A stretch of 64,000 nt of DNA, from NCBI RefSeq assembly GCF_030409875.1, contig NZ_JAUFQR010000001.1, positions 3,596,001-3,660,000 of the forward strand. The letters are read 5' to 3'. The stretch's first letter is position 1. Each line of letters starts with the position of its first letter. Positions 46,682 through 57,736 of the stretch are shown here, piece after piece. The notes under the pieces were generated by a model. That model made no database searches, was not told the origin of the DNA, and saw only the letters and a list, made by a program, of their open reading frames with translations. The position numbers and the translations under genes are program-made. The DNA comes from Chryseobacterium tructae (GTDB lineage Bacteria > Bacteroidota > Bacteroidia > Flavobacteriales > Weeksellaceae).

Positions 46682-48471
46682 TTATTTACCTTCTTCCATT
46701 TTTCTTTTCAACTCTGCTAATGCATCGATGTCTCCAAGAGTAGATCTTTCTTCGTTGTTTGAAGAAGAAGATACGTTTCTAGAAGAAGATTCTTTAACGT
46801 TTTTCTTTTCTTCGTCTCTGAAGATCCCTGTGTGAGAAACTACAACTCTCTTGAATTCTTTGTTGAATTCAATTACTTTGAATTGAGCATCTTCACCTTT
46901 CTTGATTTTAGATCCATCTTCTTTCTCTAATAATCTTGAAGGGCAGAAAGCTTCAACCTCAGCATCTTCGAATTGTACAGAAGCTCCTTTATCGTGAACT
47001 TCTACCGCTTTACCAGCGTGGATAGTTCCTTCAGCATATTTAGTTTCGAATTTATCCCATGGGTTTTCAGTCAATTGCTTGTGACCTAGAGATAATCTTC
47101 TAGCTTGGATATCTAATTCAAGAACTACAACATCTAATTTATCACCTACTGCACAGAACTCAGATGGGTGCTTGATTTTCTTAGTCCAAGAAAGATCAGA
47201 GATGTAGATTAATCCGTCGATACCTTCTTCTAACTCTACGAATACACCAAAGTTAGTGAAGTTTCTTACAGTTCCTACATGCTGAGATCCTACTGGATAC
47301 TTAGCTTCGATGTTTCCCATGGATCTTTAGACAATTGCTTGATACCAAGAGAAATTTTTCTTTCTTCTCTATCTAAAGTTAATACTTCAGCTTCAACTTC
47401 ATCACCTACTTTTACGAAATCTCCAGCAGATCTTAAGTGAGTAGACCAAGACATTTCAGAAACGTGGATTAATCCTTCAACACCTGGAGCGATTTCTACG
47501 AATGCACCATAGTCAGCAAGAACTACTACTTTTCCTTTTACTTTGTCTCCAACTTTCATATCAGCAGAAAGAGCATCCCAAGGATGAGCTTCTAATTGCT
47601 TCATACCTAATTGGATTCTTGTTTTCTCATCATCAAAGTCAAGGATTACAACTTTTACAGTTTGTCCGTCCTCAAGGATTTCAGATGGGTGGTTCACTCT
47701 AGACCAAGAAAGGTCTGTAATGTGGATCAATCCATCAACACCTCCTAAGTCAATGAATACACCGTAAGAAGTAATATTCTTAACAGTACCTTCAAGAACC
47801 TGACCTTTTTCAAGTTGAGCGATGATTTCTTTTTTCTGACCTTCGATATCTGCTTCGATCAATGCTTTGTGAGATACCACTACGTTTTTGAACTCAGGGT
47901 TGATTTTCACAACTTTGAACTCCATAGTTTTTCCTACGAACTGATCGTAATCTTTAATTGGCTTAACATCAATTTGAGAACCAGGTAAGAATGCTTCGAT
48001 TCCGTGAACGTCAACGATCATACCACCTTTAGTTCTTGATTTAACAAAACCGTTAACGATTTCTCCAGTTTCGTGAAGTTCGTTTACTTTATCCCAAGCT
48101 TTAAGCGTTCTAGCTTTTCTGTGAGATAATTGTAATTGACCAGTTTTGTCTTCTCTCTTGTCTACCATTACTTCTACCTCGTCACCTACTTTAAGGCCTT
48201 GGTTGTAACGGAATTCGTTAAGAGAAATAACACCTTCAGATTTGAAGTTGATGTCTACGATAGCTTCTTTATCAGTTAATCTTACAACTCTACCAACTAA
48301 AACGTCATTATCGTTTAGGCTGTTAAGAGATCCGTTGTAGATTTCTTCTAAATCGCTTTTTTCTTTTCTCGCATCTGCATCAAGACCTGATTCGAAAGAA
48401 TCCCAATCAAATTGTTCTGGTGCTACGTTGTGGTTTAATAAAACCTCTGCTGAATTTGTCTCTTTTGACAT
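46682..48471 (-). CDS. rpsA: 30S ribosomal protein S1, frameshifted
   Basis: RNA-binding ribosomal protein with six S1 motifs, about 596 residues after repair. Repeats are easily seen, for example YGVFIDLGGVDGLIHITDLSW, cut here to GVFIDLGGVDGLIHITDLS, and NFGVFVELEEGIDGLIYISD, each followed by HPSE...VGD. An acidic N-terminus and a Ser/Lys-rich tail match the Bacteroidota type. The break lies between the fourth and fifth S1 motifs at 47313-47315: one added T (plus strand) gives KDPWENIEAKYPVGS and joins the halves. S1 is essential, so a real null mutation is very unlikely. It has its own promoter and terminator. Confidence 0.96.
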
Positions 48472-48593
48472 TTTCTAATAAAATTTGTATTCCTTCTTTT
48501 TTAACGGTTTGAATAAATGTGGATCTAAAAAATACGGAAGTAATTAATTTTTAATATTTTACCTTTTCAAACCTTTCACACAAAAAGTGGGTG

Positions 48594-48624
48594 CAAAGAT
48601 ATAAATTTTATTTGAGATAAGCAA
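48594..48624 (-). promoter_or_regulatory. rpsA promoter
   Basis: On the minus strand TTG (48624-48622), 20 bp, then TATCTTTG (48601-48594), a very good Bacteroidota -33/-7 match. The leader to the ATG at 48471 is about 115 nt. Confidence 0.7.
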
Positions 48625-48706
48625 TATTTTCAAACCCCTTAATTCACCTCGCAAACATCTGGTTTTCAACACCAAGTAAAATATTAAAATGAAATGTTTA
48701 GCAATA

Positions 48707-51258
48707 TCAGCTTATAAAGACTTTTTCCAATGCCTGTTCAAATTCTCTTTCATTTTCATGATTATAAAACGGTACTGCTGTAATTAAATATTCATCCGTA
48801 TGAATGGTAATGGTCTTCTTTTGATCCCCCATATTTCTTAAAAAATCATCTTTCCATCTGTCATAATCTATTAAATGAGCTCCTTTAGGCTCTATAAAAA
48901 CCTGATAGGTAAGCTGTTTATCTTTTTTCTGACTGCAAAACAGGATAAAATCCGGTTCAAAGGCACGTCCTAATTTATCAAAGATCTTAACTTCCCTTTC
49001 ATTACGGATCAGGTGAATATCCTGAAATTTTTGTTTCAGTCCTTTGAAGCGTCTGGAAAACAATTCTACGAATCTTTTTTCTTCATTGGTTCCATAATTG
49101 GCGTTATAAGCATACCAAGGTTCATCTGAAACCACACCTTCCTGCCCGTCTGCTTTTATACTGCCTTTACTGACTCTTATTTCTTTATCTCTGAAAACCT
49201 CACGAATAGGCTGTGCCTTGAATGAAGATCCTTCATAATCCGGGGCGTTATGTTTAATATCTGCTTCTATATTCTGCAGTAATCCATTCAGGGCCTGAAG
49301 GTAATCAAAATGTGAAATTTCCTGGAGACGACCTTGGGTTCCGTAGAATATGATTTCCATTCCGCCCAAATATTTTTCATCCTCTATAAAATCCCAGATA
49401 GACTTTATATTAGGAAAATAGCGTGAAAGATTATCAAAATAATAAAACGGATTCCGGCTCAAAGCATATCTGATTACATGTTTCTGAATATCCTGAATTC
49501 TGACGCCTTCAGATTTTATACCTTCATCAAATGAAACCGGTTTTTCTAATTCAAAAAAGATATTGGATGTTCTTCCATTTCCTGAAGATAACTGATGACT
49601 AAACTTGGGTTTAATAATTCCCAGATCTTTAAAAGACTTTATCTGATCAAATTTTTTGGGGATTTTCCTGTTAGAAAATACGACTCCGCTTTTATATAAT
49701 TCTGTGGTTTTAAATGCAGGTTTTAACTTCAACTGTTTGGTCTCAAGATTGGCTTCATCTTCATATATTCCGGAGTCTACCAATGCTTTTTAAGTTCTGA
49801 GATATAACGGCTGTCTTCTTTGGTATGATAGTACAATTCTTCTAAGATCTTCAGATCGTTTGAAATATCATCATCATATTTTCGAACAAACTTATCTTCT
49901 CCTTCTTCCACAGCAAACGGATAATATCTTGCTCCACGCCCAATTAGCTGGGCTTCGGAAAGGGTTGTTTTTCCTGGCTTTCCATCTTTGCCGTCACGGT
50001 CTTCATACAATCTTACAATGTCAAATAAGTTGAGCACATCCCAGCCTTCATTAAGCTTCTGAACCGCAAATACAGCACGAATCGGATTATTTTCTTCTTC
50101 CAGTGTATTGAGTAAGATCTGGTTTTTCTCTGCTTCTGAGTCATTGTTGGCACTCAGGCAGTTTTCTTCCCTGAAATAAGTCTGTATTCGTTTCACAATC
50201 TCATTGTTTGAAATATTTCTGGTTTTAAAAAAATCAAAAGCCTTTTGAACAACAGCAACTGTAGATGTTTTTCTGATCTTCTCTACCATTACTTCGGAGA
50301 AACCATCAATCAGTTGATGAAAGTTTTCTTTATTATGCTCTGATTCTTTGATGGTTTTCTTAGCTTTGAAAAGAATAACGGGTTTCAGATTAATATGATG
50401 TATAGTGGCTAGCTCCTGACGATACAAATTGAGAATCAAAGCCTGAATAATTCTTTCCTGTTCATCATACATAGAACGGACAAGATTGATCTCCTTTGAA
50501 AACTTATCCGTTCTGAACTGAGCCAGATCATATTTATAAATGACCTTATTCTTATACTTTTCAGTAATTTCCCGGCTTTCATAATCCAAAGTAGCTGTGA
50601 ATTCCAAAAGGATATTTTCAAAATTCTGATGTAGAATCTCCAGAACGGTTTCTTCCCAACTCCCAAAAAGGTTTCCACTTTTAGTTCCACTGTTCAGATG
50701 ATGAGCCTCATCAGCAATCAAAACGATCTTTTTGTCCTGAAAGTCTTCATAGGTAATACTGTTTTCTTTGGTATTATTTAAATCAATATGAAGCTGCTGA
50801 ATCGTTGTAAACTTGATATTAATATTTTCATGATCTGATTCATCAAAATTATCGATCTGCTTCAAAAAAACTTCTTTCCCATTGATAACAATCTTCTCCT
50901 GAAATAAATATTTGGATGTATGAGGATTAAGAAAGTTATCCTTTGTTTTCTGAATGATATTATTGCTGTTGACAAAAAACAAAAAATTACGGTAACCTTT
51001 TTCATAAAGATGCAGCATCAAACCACCCATTACCATTGTTTTTCCGCTTCCTGTTGCCATATTATAAAGGAGATGGAGAGGCTTTTTCGGTTTACCATCA
51101 AAATCTTCCCTTTCAGTATATAAATAACGCCTGAAGGCTTCTTCCTGATAAGGACGAATTTCAAATTTCAGATTATCTGCGATTCCATTGGGCAAAGCAA
51201 CTTCTGCCAAAGCCTTGCGCGCAAAAGGATTATTAAATATATCGTGTAAAAATGCCAT
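48707..51258 (-). CDS. Type III restriction enzyme, Res subunit, frameshifted
   Basis: ATP-dependent translocase and nuclease of a type III restriction-modification system, about 850 residues after repair. The helicase part has Walker A NMATGSGKT (about residue 65), the DEAH-like box ADEAHH (about 188), FTATLDYES as motif III and LIGRGARYYP as motif VI. The C-terminal half carries the PD-(D/E)xK nuclease site: EPDFILFCSQ and, after a turn, IEPKGAH. One missing T at 49787-49791 (plus strand) splits the gene: restoring SELKKALVDSGIYEDEA joins the halves. It starts 4 bp after the mod stop, so mod and res form an operon. Confidence 0.92.
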
Positions 51259-51262
51259 CTGC

Positions 51263-53227
51263 TTAGTTTTTAAATTGATAAAATGCCTGGGTTACCTTTT
51301 GCTCTTCAGGTGTACACTCAAAGTTTCCATCCTTAAGGGAAGAAAGATTGACATAGAGCTGATTTTTGTCGAGCAATTCACAAAGATGCTGTTTCTGTTC
51401 CTGTAGGCTTAATGTTTTAAAATCTTCAATATGTTGTTCCTGTTTTTGGATATCTACATTATAGTTCAGAAAAGACTTCGTTTTCATTTCCTCCCAAACC
51501 TGAAGAAGTGTTTCTTCATCTTTCGCTTCTTCTATTTTTTCAATAAAGGTTTGATTGTATTTTTTGAGCTCGAGGTAGATGAATGAGCCGCCGCCTTGCC
51601 AATTGACATCATCAGTTTTTGAAATGCCAGTTATATCACCATTGATTACATTCTTCATTCTGCTTGTTGACAAATCTATCTGGCTTTGCATTTGTTCAAT
51701 ACCTATATATTGTCTTCCTAGTTTATGTGAAGTAGCGATCGTTGATCCACTCCCTAAATGATAATCAAGTATAATGTCATTTGGATTACTGAATATCTGT
51801 ATCAAAAACTTTAATAGTTCTTCAGGCTTTTTTCCATTTCTAAATTCTACTCCTCCTTGTTTTGAAACATTATTATATTCTTTTTCAAAATTATAAAAGT
51901 TAGGAAATTGTTTTTTTGTAATATCACTACTTGTAGGCATTCCTTGATAATATCCTCCATTCTTATTCCCTTTTGGGGCTGAATAAAAAAATCTATAATT
52001 CACTGCATCATCACCCATATCCGGAACTTTAAAAAGTGTTTCTGAAGGATATTCATTTAGTTTCTCTAAATGTTTAACAAAAAATCTTCCACTACTATTT
52101 TTTTCTCTTATCGAACCACGAATACTAATCTTTTTGAGCCCTTCTTTACTTGATGGTATTTGAGTAACTTTATATTGATATGGTAGATACACCTCCACAT
52201 TTTTTGATCCACATTGAATTGTTTCAATTATAGCTTCTGGATCTATTTCTATTTGTAAATTATAATCATCAATAGTTTTCTGTTCTTCAATAAAAGGCAT
52301 TTTTTTATTTTTATCATTTGAATAAATAAGAATATATTCAATAACATCATTAAATTCTTTATCTCCTGTTAATGCTCTATCTGGATGTCTAACCTGAATA
52401 TTAAAGTCACACAAATGCTTTTCAAACAAATCATTCATAAGGACTTTTAAGTAAGCGTATTGATGGAAAGAACATTGAACTAAAAAAACTCCAGAGGAAG
52501 ACATTAATCTTTTAGCAGATTCAATTCTATTTTTCATAAATGTCAACCATGTAGATTGATTAAATGAATCATTATAGCTAAAAGAATCATTTCCCGTATT
52601 ATACGGCGGATCTATATAAATCAGTTTCACTTTTCCAGCAAACTCTTTTTTCAAAGAATGCAATGCCAAAAGATTATTTCCTTTGATAATAAGATTGTCA
52701 GTAATAGTTCCATTTTCATTTCGTTTGAATTGATCAAAAGAATGTTCGCCATCTTTATCAAACCGTTTAGCATTAGTTAATACTTTGGGATCCAGCAATT
52801 CTGTAATTTCATCCTGCGCCAGAACTTTATTGAAGAAAATTTCTTCTCTTTTATCTTCCTCACGGCTTTGGCCGCCCTCCAGAATACAGTCTTTGAATGG
52901 CCAGACCAATGATACTTCGTTGTGTTGTTTCAGATGCTTACCATCAATCGTTAATCCTACTTTATTTTTAAATTGAGTATAGCTGTCATTCAGGTAATTT
53001 TTCTGTTCAAGAAATTGAATGAAAAGGTTTTGGTTGAATACCCAGACCTCTTTTACTTGTATGAAAAATTTTTCTTTCAGATCTGCATCTTCCAAGAGTA
53101 ATCCGATCAGTTCTTCATCGAAGTTTTGTGCTTTATTCAAGACAACCCATTTTTTTATTTCTCCGTTATCGGAAACGTAATTAGGTTCTTTTTTAATTTG
53201 ATTTTCCAGGGTTTGGTAGAGTTTCAT
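51263..53227 (-). CDS. Type III DNA methyltransferase, Mod subunit (N6-adenine, beta class)
   Basis: Modification and recognition subunit of the type III system, 654 residues. Motif order is that of beta-class enzymes: the catalytic DPPYNTGND comes first (about residue 207) and the SAM-binding motif I, as DYHLGSGSTIATSHKLG, second (about 485-502), with the target recognition domain between. Base composition is mosaic. In 60-base lines that I counted by hand, the middle (about 51.64-52.64 kb, residues about 200-525) is near 20-25% GC while the two ends are about 38-52%. This suggests exchange of the recognition core. No long phase-variable repeat tract is seen. It has a good promoter just upstream. 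Confidence 0.92.
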   Translation of the reverse strand: MKLYQTLENQIKKEPNYVSDNGEIKKWVVLNKAQNFDEELIGLLLEDADLKEKFFIQVKEVWVFNQNLFIQFLEQKNYLNDSYTQFKNKVGLTIDGKHLKQHNEVSLVWPFKDCILEGGQSREEDKREEIFFNKVLAQDEITELLDPKVLTNAKRFDKDGEHSFDQFKRNENGTITDNLIIKGNNLLALHSLKKEFAGKVKLIYIDPPYNTGNDSFSYNDSFNQSTWLTFMKNRIESAKRLMSSSGVFLVQCSFHQYAYLKVLMNDLFEKHLCDFNIQVRHPDRALTGDKEFNDVIEYILIYSNDKNKKMPFIEEQKTIDDYNLQIEIDPEAIIETIQCGSKNVEVYLPYQYKVTQIPSSKEGLKKISIRGSIREKNSSGRFFVKHLEKLNEYPSETLFKVPDMGDDAVNYRFFYSAPKGNKNGGYYQGMPTSSDITKKQFPNFYNFEKEYNNVSKQGGVEFRNGKKPEELLKFLIQIFSNPNDIILDYHLGSGSTIATSHKLGRQYIGIEQMQSQIDLSTSRMKNVINGDITGISKTDDVNWQGGGSFIYLELKKYNQTFIEKIEEAKDEETLLQVWEEMKTKSFLNYNVDIQKQEQHIEDFKTLSLQEQKQHLCELLDKNQLYVNLSSLKDGNFECTPEEQKVTQAFYQFKN

Positions 53228-53249
53228 GATGTTAAGTTTTGTTTCGTCA

Positions 53250-53278
53250 AATCTACTCGAAGCTCAGAGCTTACAATT
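53250..53278 (-). promoter_or_regulatory. Promoter of the mod-res operon
   Basis: On the minus strand TTG (53278-53276), 18 bp, then TAGATTTG (53257-53250), about 23 bp before the mod ATG. Confidence 0.6.
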
Positions 53279-53574
53279 ATGGGAAACCATAAATAAGCTA
53301 AAACTTCAATAGCCAATTTTGTTTCGCAGGTGAATCTTCAATTATACAGTAGACAGATGATCTGCATTGTATTGGAATTGTCAAGGTCTGTATAAACTGA
53401 AATTCTACAAGCGAAGTTCAAAAAGCATTTATAAAGCCGAACATTGAAATTCTTCGCTTCGGAATACCCATTGAAGAATGACAATAATATAAACTTTAGT
53501 CACAACTTTCTGCACTTACTCTAAAACTCTATCATCCTAAAACCCTCAAACACAAAATTCACTACCTTTGCAGC
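53279..53574. other. Intergenic region before the DEAD-box gene
   Basis: No gene. Holds a degenerate member of the TTCTTC...GAAGAATGAC repeat family near 53450-53484 and a -7 box TACCTTTG at 53563-53570, six bases before the helicase ATG region. Confidence 0.5.
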
Positions 53575-54881
53575 ATGGAACTACAATCAATTTATCAAAA
53601 GCTGCAGATTCAGGATATGAATCAGATGCAGAAATCTACTTATAAAGCGTCTGAAAACAATACAGATATTGTTCTGCTCTCTCCTACTGGCTCGGGAAAA
53701 ACTCTTGCTTTTTTATTTCCGGTTCTCAGAAATCTGAAAAAGGACGTTCAGGGTGTTCAGGCTTTAATATTAGTTCCTGCCAGAGAACTCGCATTACAGA
53801 TTGAGCAGGTTTTCAAATCGATGGGAACAGATTTTAAAGTTTCCGTTTGCTATGGTGGACATGATAAAAAGATTGAAGTCAATAATTTAATTGAAGCTCC
53901 GGCTGTTTTAATCGGAACTCCGGGAAGAGTTACTTATCACGTTAGGAATGATAATTTGATCCGAAAACAATCAAGACATTGGTTCTGGATGAATTTGACA
54001 AGGCATTGGAACTAGGTTTCCATGATGATATGGAGTTTATCTGTAATTCTTTAAAAGGACTTTCTCAAAGAATTTTAACGTCTGCAACAGCAATGGATGA
54101 AATTCCTGCATTTACAGGCTTAAAAGATGAAAAAATCATCAGCTTCCTTAAAGAAAATGATATAAAACCGGATCTTCAGCTAAGAAAAGTAATGACGATT
54201 CCGGAAGAAAAACTGGATACATTATTCAATTTGGTTTGCAAAATCGGGAATAAAAGAACGCTGATCTTCTGTAATCACCGTGATGCAGTAGACCGTATTT
54301 CTGAGCTTCTTCACCAAATGGGTATCGACAGAGAAACCTTCCACGGTGGAATGGAACAGGATGAAAGAGAACGCGCGTTACTGAAATTCAGAAATGACTC
54401 TGCAAGAATCCTTATCACCACCGATCTTGCTGCTCGCGGACTGGATATTCCTGAAGTAGAATCTATTGTACATTATCAACTGCCTCCAAAAGAGGATGCT
54501 TTCATCCATAGAAACGGACGTACCGCCAGGATGAATGCCAAAGGATTTGTATACCTGATTATGAATGAGGATGATAACTTCCCCTTCATCAAGAATGATA
54601 CTCCAGAAGAAAGTGTTGCCGGATTTACTAAAGTTCCTGAAAAAACACCTTACCAGACGATTTATATCAGTGCCGGAAAAAAAGATAAGGTAAATAAAGT
54701 GGATATTGTAGGTTATTTACTTAAAAAAGGAGAATTACAGAAAGAAGATGTGGGTGTTATTGAAGTAAAAGATACCACTTCTTATGTTGCCGTTTCCAGA
54801 AATAAAGTGAATGCTCTTTTACGAAAGCTTCAGAATGAAAAACTGAAAGGGAAAAAAGTGAAGATGGAGGTTGCTTATTAA
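53575..54881 (+). CDS. DEAD-box RNA helicase variant with DEFD motif, frameshifted
   Basis: RNA helicase of about 435 residues after repair. Motifs: Q region QDMNQMQKSTY, Walker A SPTGSGKTLA (about residue 37), PARELALQIE, GTPGR, motif II reads LVLDEFDKALE so that DEAD is replaced by DEFD, motif III TSATAMDE, then lobe 2 with TLIFCNHRDAV, ARILITTDLAARGLDIPEVE (motif V, given as TTDLAARGLD) and HRNGRTAR (motif VI). A C-terminal RNA-binding domain of DbpA type may follow (KVDIVGYLLKKGEL). One missing A at 53964-53967 splits it just before motif II: restoring RKTIKTLVLDEF joins the parts. Confidence 0.9.
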
Positions 54882-54940
54882 AGAAATAGTTCAAGATTTT
54901 TCTTTAATAAATTGAATACTGTTAATCAAAAATATTTTAA

Positions 54941-54981
54941 TTGCCACGAATGCACGAATAAGATTAGTACATTCGTGGCAA
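54941..54981. repeat. Dispersed GCCACGAATGCAC palindrome, copy 3
   Basis: Arms TTGCCACGAATG / CATTCGTGGCAA. It lies between the convergent helicase and SMP-30 genes and could act as a terminator in both directions. Confidence 0.7.
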
Positions 54982-54985
54982 AATT

Positions 54986-55879
54986 TTATTTTATCCCTCT
55001 TACTCTCATCGGAAAAGTATATACCGATTTTGAAGCTGTGATAAATAAAACATCATTATTTTCTCCTCCGAATGTTACATTGGAAGTCCATTTTTCGGGA
55101 ATGGTAATATGATAAATTTTCTTTCCTTCACGGTTAAAAACATGAACTCCGTCTCCGGTTAAGTAAAGGTTTCCATGTTTGTCCAGCGTCATTCCATCTG
55201 AACCCATCTCGCAAAAGAGCTTCTTCTCAGATAGCTTCCCTTCACCCAGGATATCATATACATAGGTTTTTCCTGCGTCAATGTCTGAAAGGTATAATTT
55301 TCTTAATTTTTCACTTCCTACAATTCCGTTAGGCTGAGTAAAGGTCTCTAGCTTAGCAATTTTACCTTCTTTATTTCTGTAATAAAGGCTTTTGTGAGGC
55401 AGTTCTTGTTTAAAGTCTATCCAATAATCCCTTTCATATAAAGGGTCGGTAAAATACATTCCTCCAAAAGTATCATTCCAGACATCATTAGGGCCGTTTA
55501 ATCTTTTCCCTTCGAAATCTTTTAGCAATACCTCTACTTTTTTATTTTTTGAAATCTTCCAGATCTCTCCTTTATCGTCTGAACAGGTGATCAAAAAACC
55601 ATCTTTATCAAAATGGGTTCCGTTGGCTCTTCCTGTTTTGTCTAAAAACTCTACAATCTGATTACTTTTCCAGTCCCAATAATAGATTTTATCATTAGGC
55701 TGATCCGTAAAATAGACATTTCCCTCCTTATCTGTTGAAGGCCCTTCTGTAAAGCTAAACTTATCCGAAATCCTTTCCGGTTTCACTCCCTCATAAAACA
55801 TTTTACTACTATTTACTGATTGGCAGTTTACCAATGCGAAAACCAAACCAATCAGGCTTGCTTTACAGATATTCTTCAT
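54986..55879 (-). CDS. SMP-30/gluconolactonase family lipoprotein
   Basis: Six-bladed beta-propeller lactonase-like protein of 297 residues. A lipoprotein signal with lipobox LVNC ends at residue 19. Metal-site features of the family are the Glu of FTEGPSTDKEGNVYF (about residue 47), the Asn of LNGPNDVW (about 128), and the Asp of LYLSDIDAGKTYVYD and MTLDKHGNLY. It probably opens sugar lactones at the cell surface. The substrate is not determined. It stands alone between convergent and divergent neighbours. Confidence 0.9.
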   Translation of the reverse strand: MKNICKASLIGLVFALVNCQSVNSSKMFYEGVKPERISDKFSFTEGPSTDKEGNVYFTDQPNDKIYYWDWKSNQIVEFLDKTGRANGTHFDKDGFLITCSDDKGEIWKISKNKKVEVLLKDFEGKRLNGPNDVWNDTFGGMYFTDPLYERDYWIDFKQELPHKSLYYRNKEGKIAKLETFTQPNGIVGSEKLRKLYLSDIDAGKTYVYDILGEGKLSEKKLFCEMGSDGMTLDKHGNLYLTGDGVHVFNREGKKIYHITIPEKWTSNVTFGGENNDVLFITASKSVYTFPMRVRGIK

Positions 55880-56137
55880 ACTTCATTTTTAGATCTGCAA
55901 TTTACGATATGCTTAATCGGTTTCAAAAATATTTTCTCATTTTGATAAATTATTCTTCAAAATACAGAATGTCCCAATTGTCCTATTTTTGAAGTAGATC
56001 ATATTAGGAGCGAAAAGAGATTATTAAGAGCTTTGCAGTAGAGGAATCGATACCGTTTATCTATGTAAATTCAGCGGGATAAATAGGAGTTGATTCGGAT
56101 GAAAAATATTACCAAAATACTTTTATAGCATACGATA

Positions 56138-57579
56138 ATGAGCGCAGAGTCCAACAACATCAAATCCCTGGATATTGAAAATGAAGATTTTAGAAATTCG
56201 GTAGGAACAATGGATGAGACCGGAAAAAGAAAATGGATCTTCCCCAGAAAACCTAAAGGAAAATACACCAATTATAGGAACTATACCAGCTATGCTTTAT
56301 TAGCTTTATTCTTCGGATTACCTTTTCTAAAAATTAATAATAATCCTTTCTTCCTATTTAATGTTATCGACAGGAAATTCTTTATCATAGGACAGCCATT
56401 TTACCTTCAGGACTTTTTTATCCTTGCCCTTGGAGCGGTTACCTCTGTTATTTTCGTGATGTTGTTCACTGTAGTTTTCGGAAGAATATTCTGCGGTTGG
56501 CTTTGTCCGCAAACTTTATTTATGGAAATGGTATTCCGTAAAATAGAATATTGGATTGAAGGTGATCGAAACAAACAAATGAAGCTGGACAGACAGGAAT
56601 GGGATGCTGAAAAGATCAGAAAAAGAATTACGAAATGGTCTGTATTTATTTTGATTTCTATGATCATTTCTACCTTTATGTTCATGTATATTGTAGGCTA
56701 TGAACAGGTATTCCAAATTATGATTGAGGGGCCTGCAGAACATCCATTAAAGTTTATCACAATGATCTTTTTCACGATGACTTTTTATTTTGTTTTTGCA
56801 TGGCTTCGTGAGCAGGTATGTACACTGGTTTGCCCTTATGGCAGACTTCAAGGTGTGTTAATTGATAAGCAGACCATCAACGTATATTATGATTTTAAAA
56901 GAGGGGAAGGCCGCTCAAAATGGAGAAATAATGAAGATAGAAAAGCTGCCGGTAAAGGAGATTGTATAGATTGTAATCAATGCGTTGTGGTCTGCCCTAC
57001 GGGAATTGATATCAGAAATGGTCAACAATTAGAGTGTGTCAACTGTACAGCATGTATTGATGCCTGTGATGAAGTAATGGATAAAGTAGGCTTGCCTAAA
57101 GGGCTTGTTCGATATGCAACGGAAGCAGAAATTGAAACCGGGAGCAATTTAAGTTTACTCCGAGAATGAAAGCTACCACAGTTATTCTGGCGTTATTAGT
57201 TGGGTTCCTTGGCTTTTTAATGTATGATCGTGGTTCTATGGAAGCTAAATTCATTAAACCTGCCGGTTCTACTTTCTTTATTAAAAATGGTAAAATTACC
57301 AACACTTTTATCTATACTCTTCTGAATAAATCGAATGAGAAAAAGACATTGACCATTAAAGTGATCACTCCTGACAATGCTGAAATTACCTATTTCGGCT
57401 CTGAAAAAATCATTCTGAAGGGAGACCAAATCTTAAAAGGAAATATCAATATCTCTTTCCCTGAAGATAAAATCAAGTTCTCTAAACAAAATATGGTCAT
57501 TGGTGTTTTTGATGAAAATGGAAAACTCATTGATTCTTTTGAAACAACCTTTGAAGGGCCATTTAAGCTTGCATTATAA
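56138..57579 (+). CDS. ccoG: Cytochrome c oxidase accessory protein CcoG (FixG), frameshifted
   Basis: Membrane ferredoxin-like protein that supplies or reduces copper for cbb3-type cytochrome oxidase assembly. About 480 residues after repair. Two hydrophobic helices, then FCGWLCPQTLFMEMVFRK, two more helices with CTLVCPYGRLQG, two 4Fe-4S clusters in CIDCNQCVVVCPTG and CVNCTACIDACDEVM (about residues 275-315), a last helix and the C-terminal immunoglobulin-like domain (about 360-480). One missing T at 57148-57150 splits it: restoring FKFTPRMKATT joins the halves. No ccoN/O/P/Q/S or fixH gene is in the window, so this ccoG is separated from the oxidase operon. Confidence 0.94.
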
Positions 57580-57736
57580 CGAATAGAAATAATATTTTGT
57601 AATTGATATTTGATATTTTTAGAGAGGTGCGGTTCGGGTTCCAGAGTTTGAACATATATTTTAAATGTAATAACTGATAACCATCATCATAAACAATTTC
57701 AAACTTTGAACCTTGAACCTCAAACTTTAAACCCAA

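Noticed and set aside
46682..48471. Programmed -1 or +1 frameshifting in rpsA and the other split genes
   Set aside because: No common slippery heptamer or downstream pseudoknot is seen, S1 is not known to need frameshifting, and the same homopolymer loss recurs in unrelated genes.
48707..51258. Res as two separate subunits
   Set aside because: Adding one base gives a continuous protein with helicase and nuclease domains in the usual order and length.
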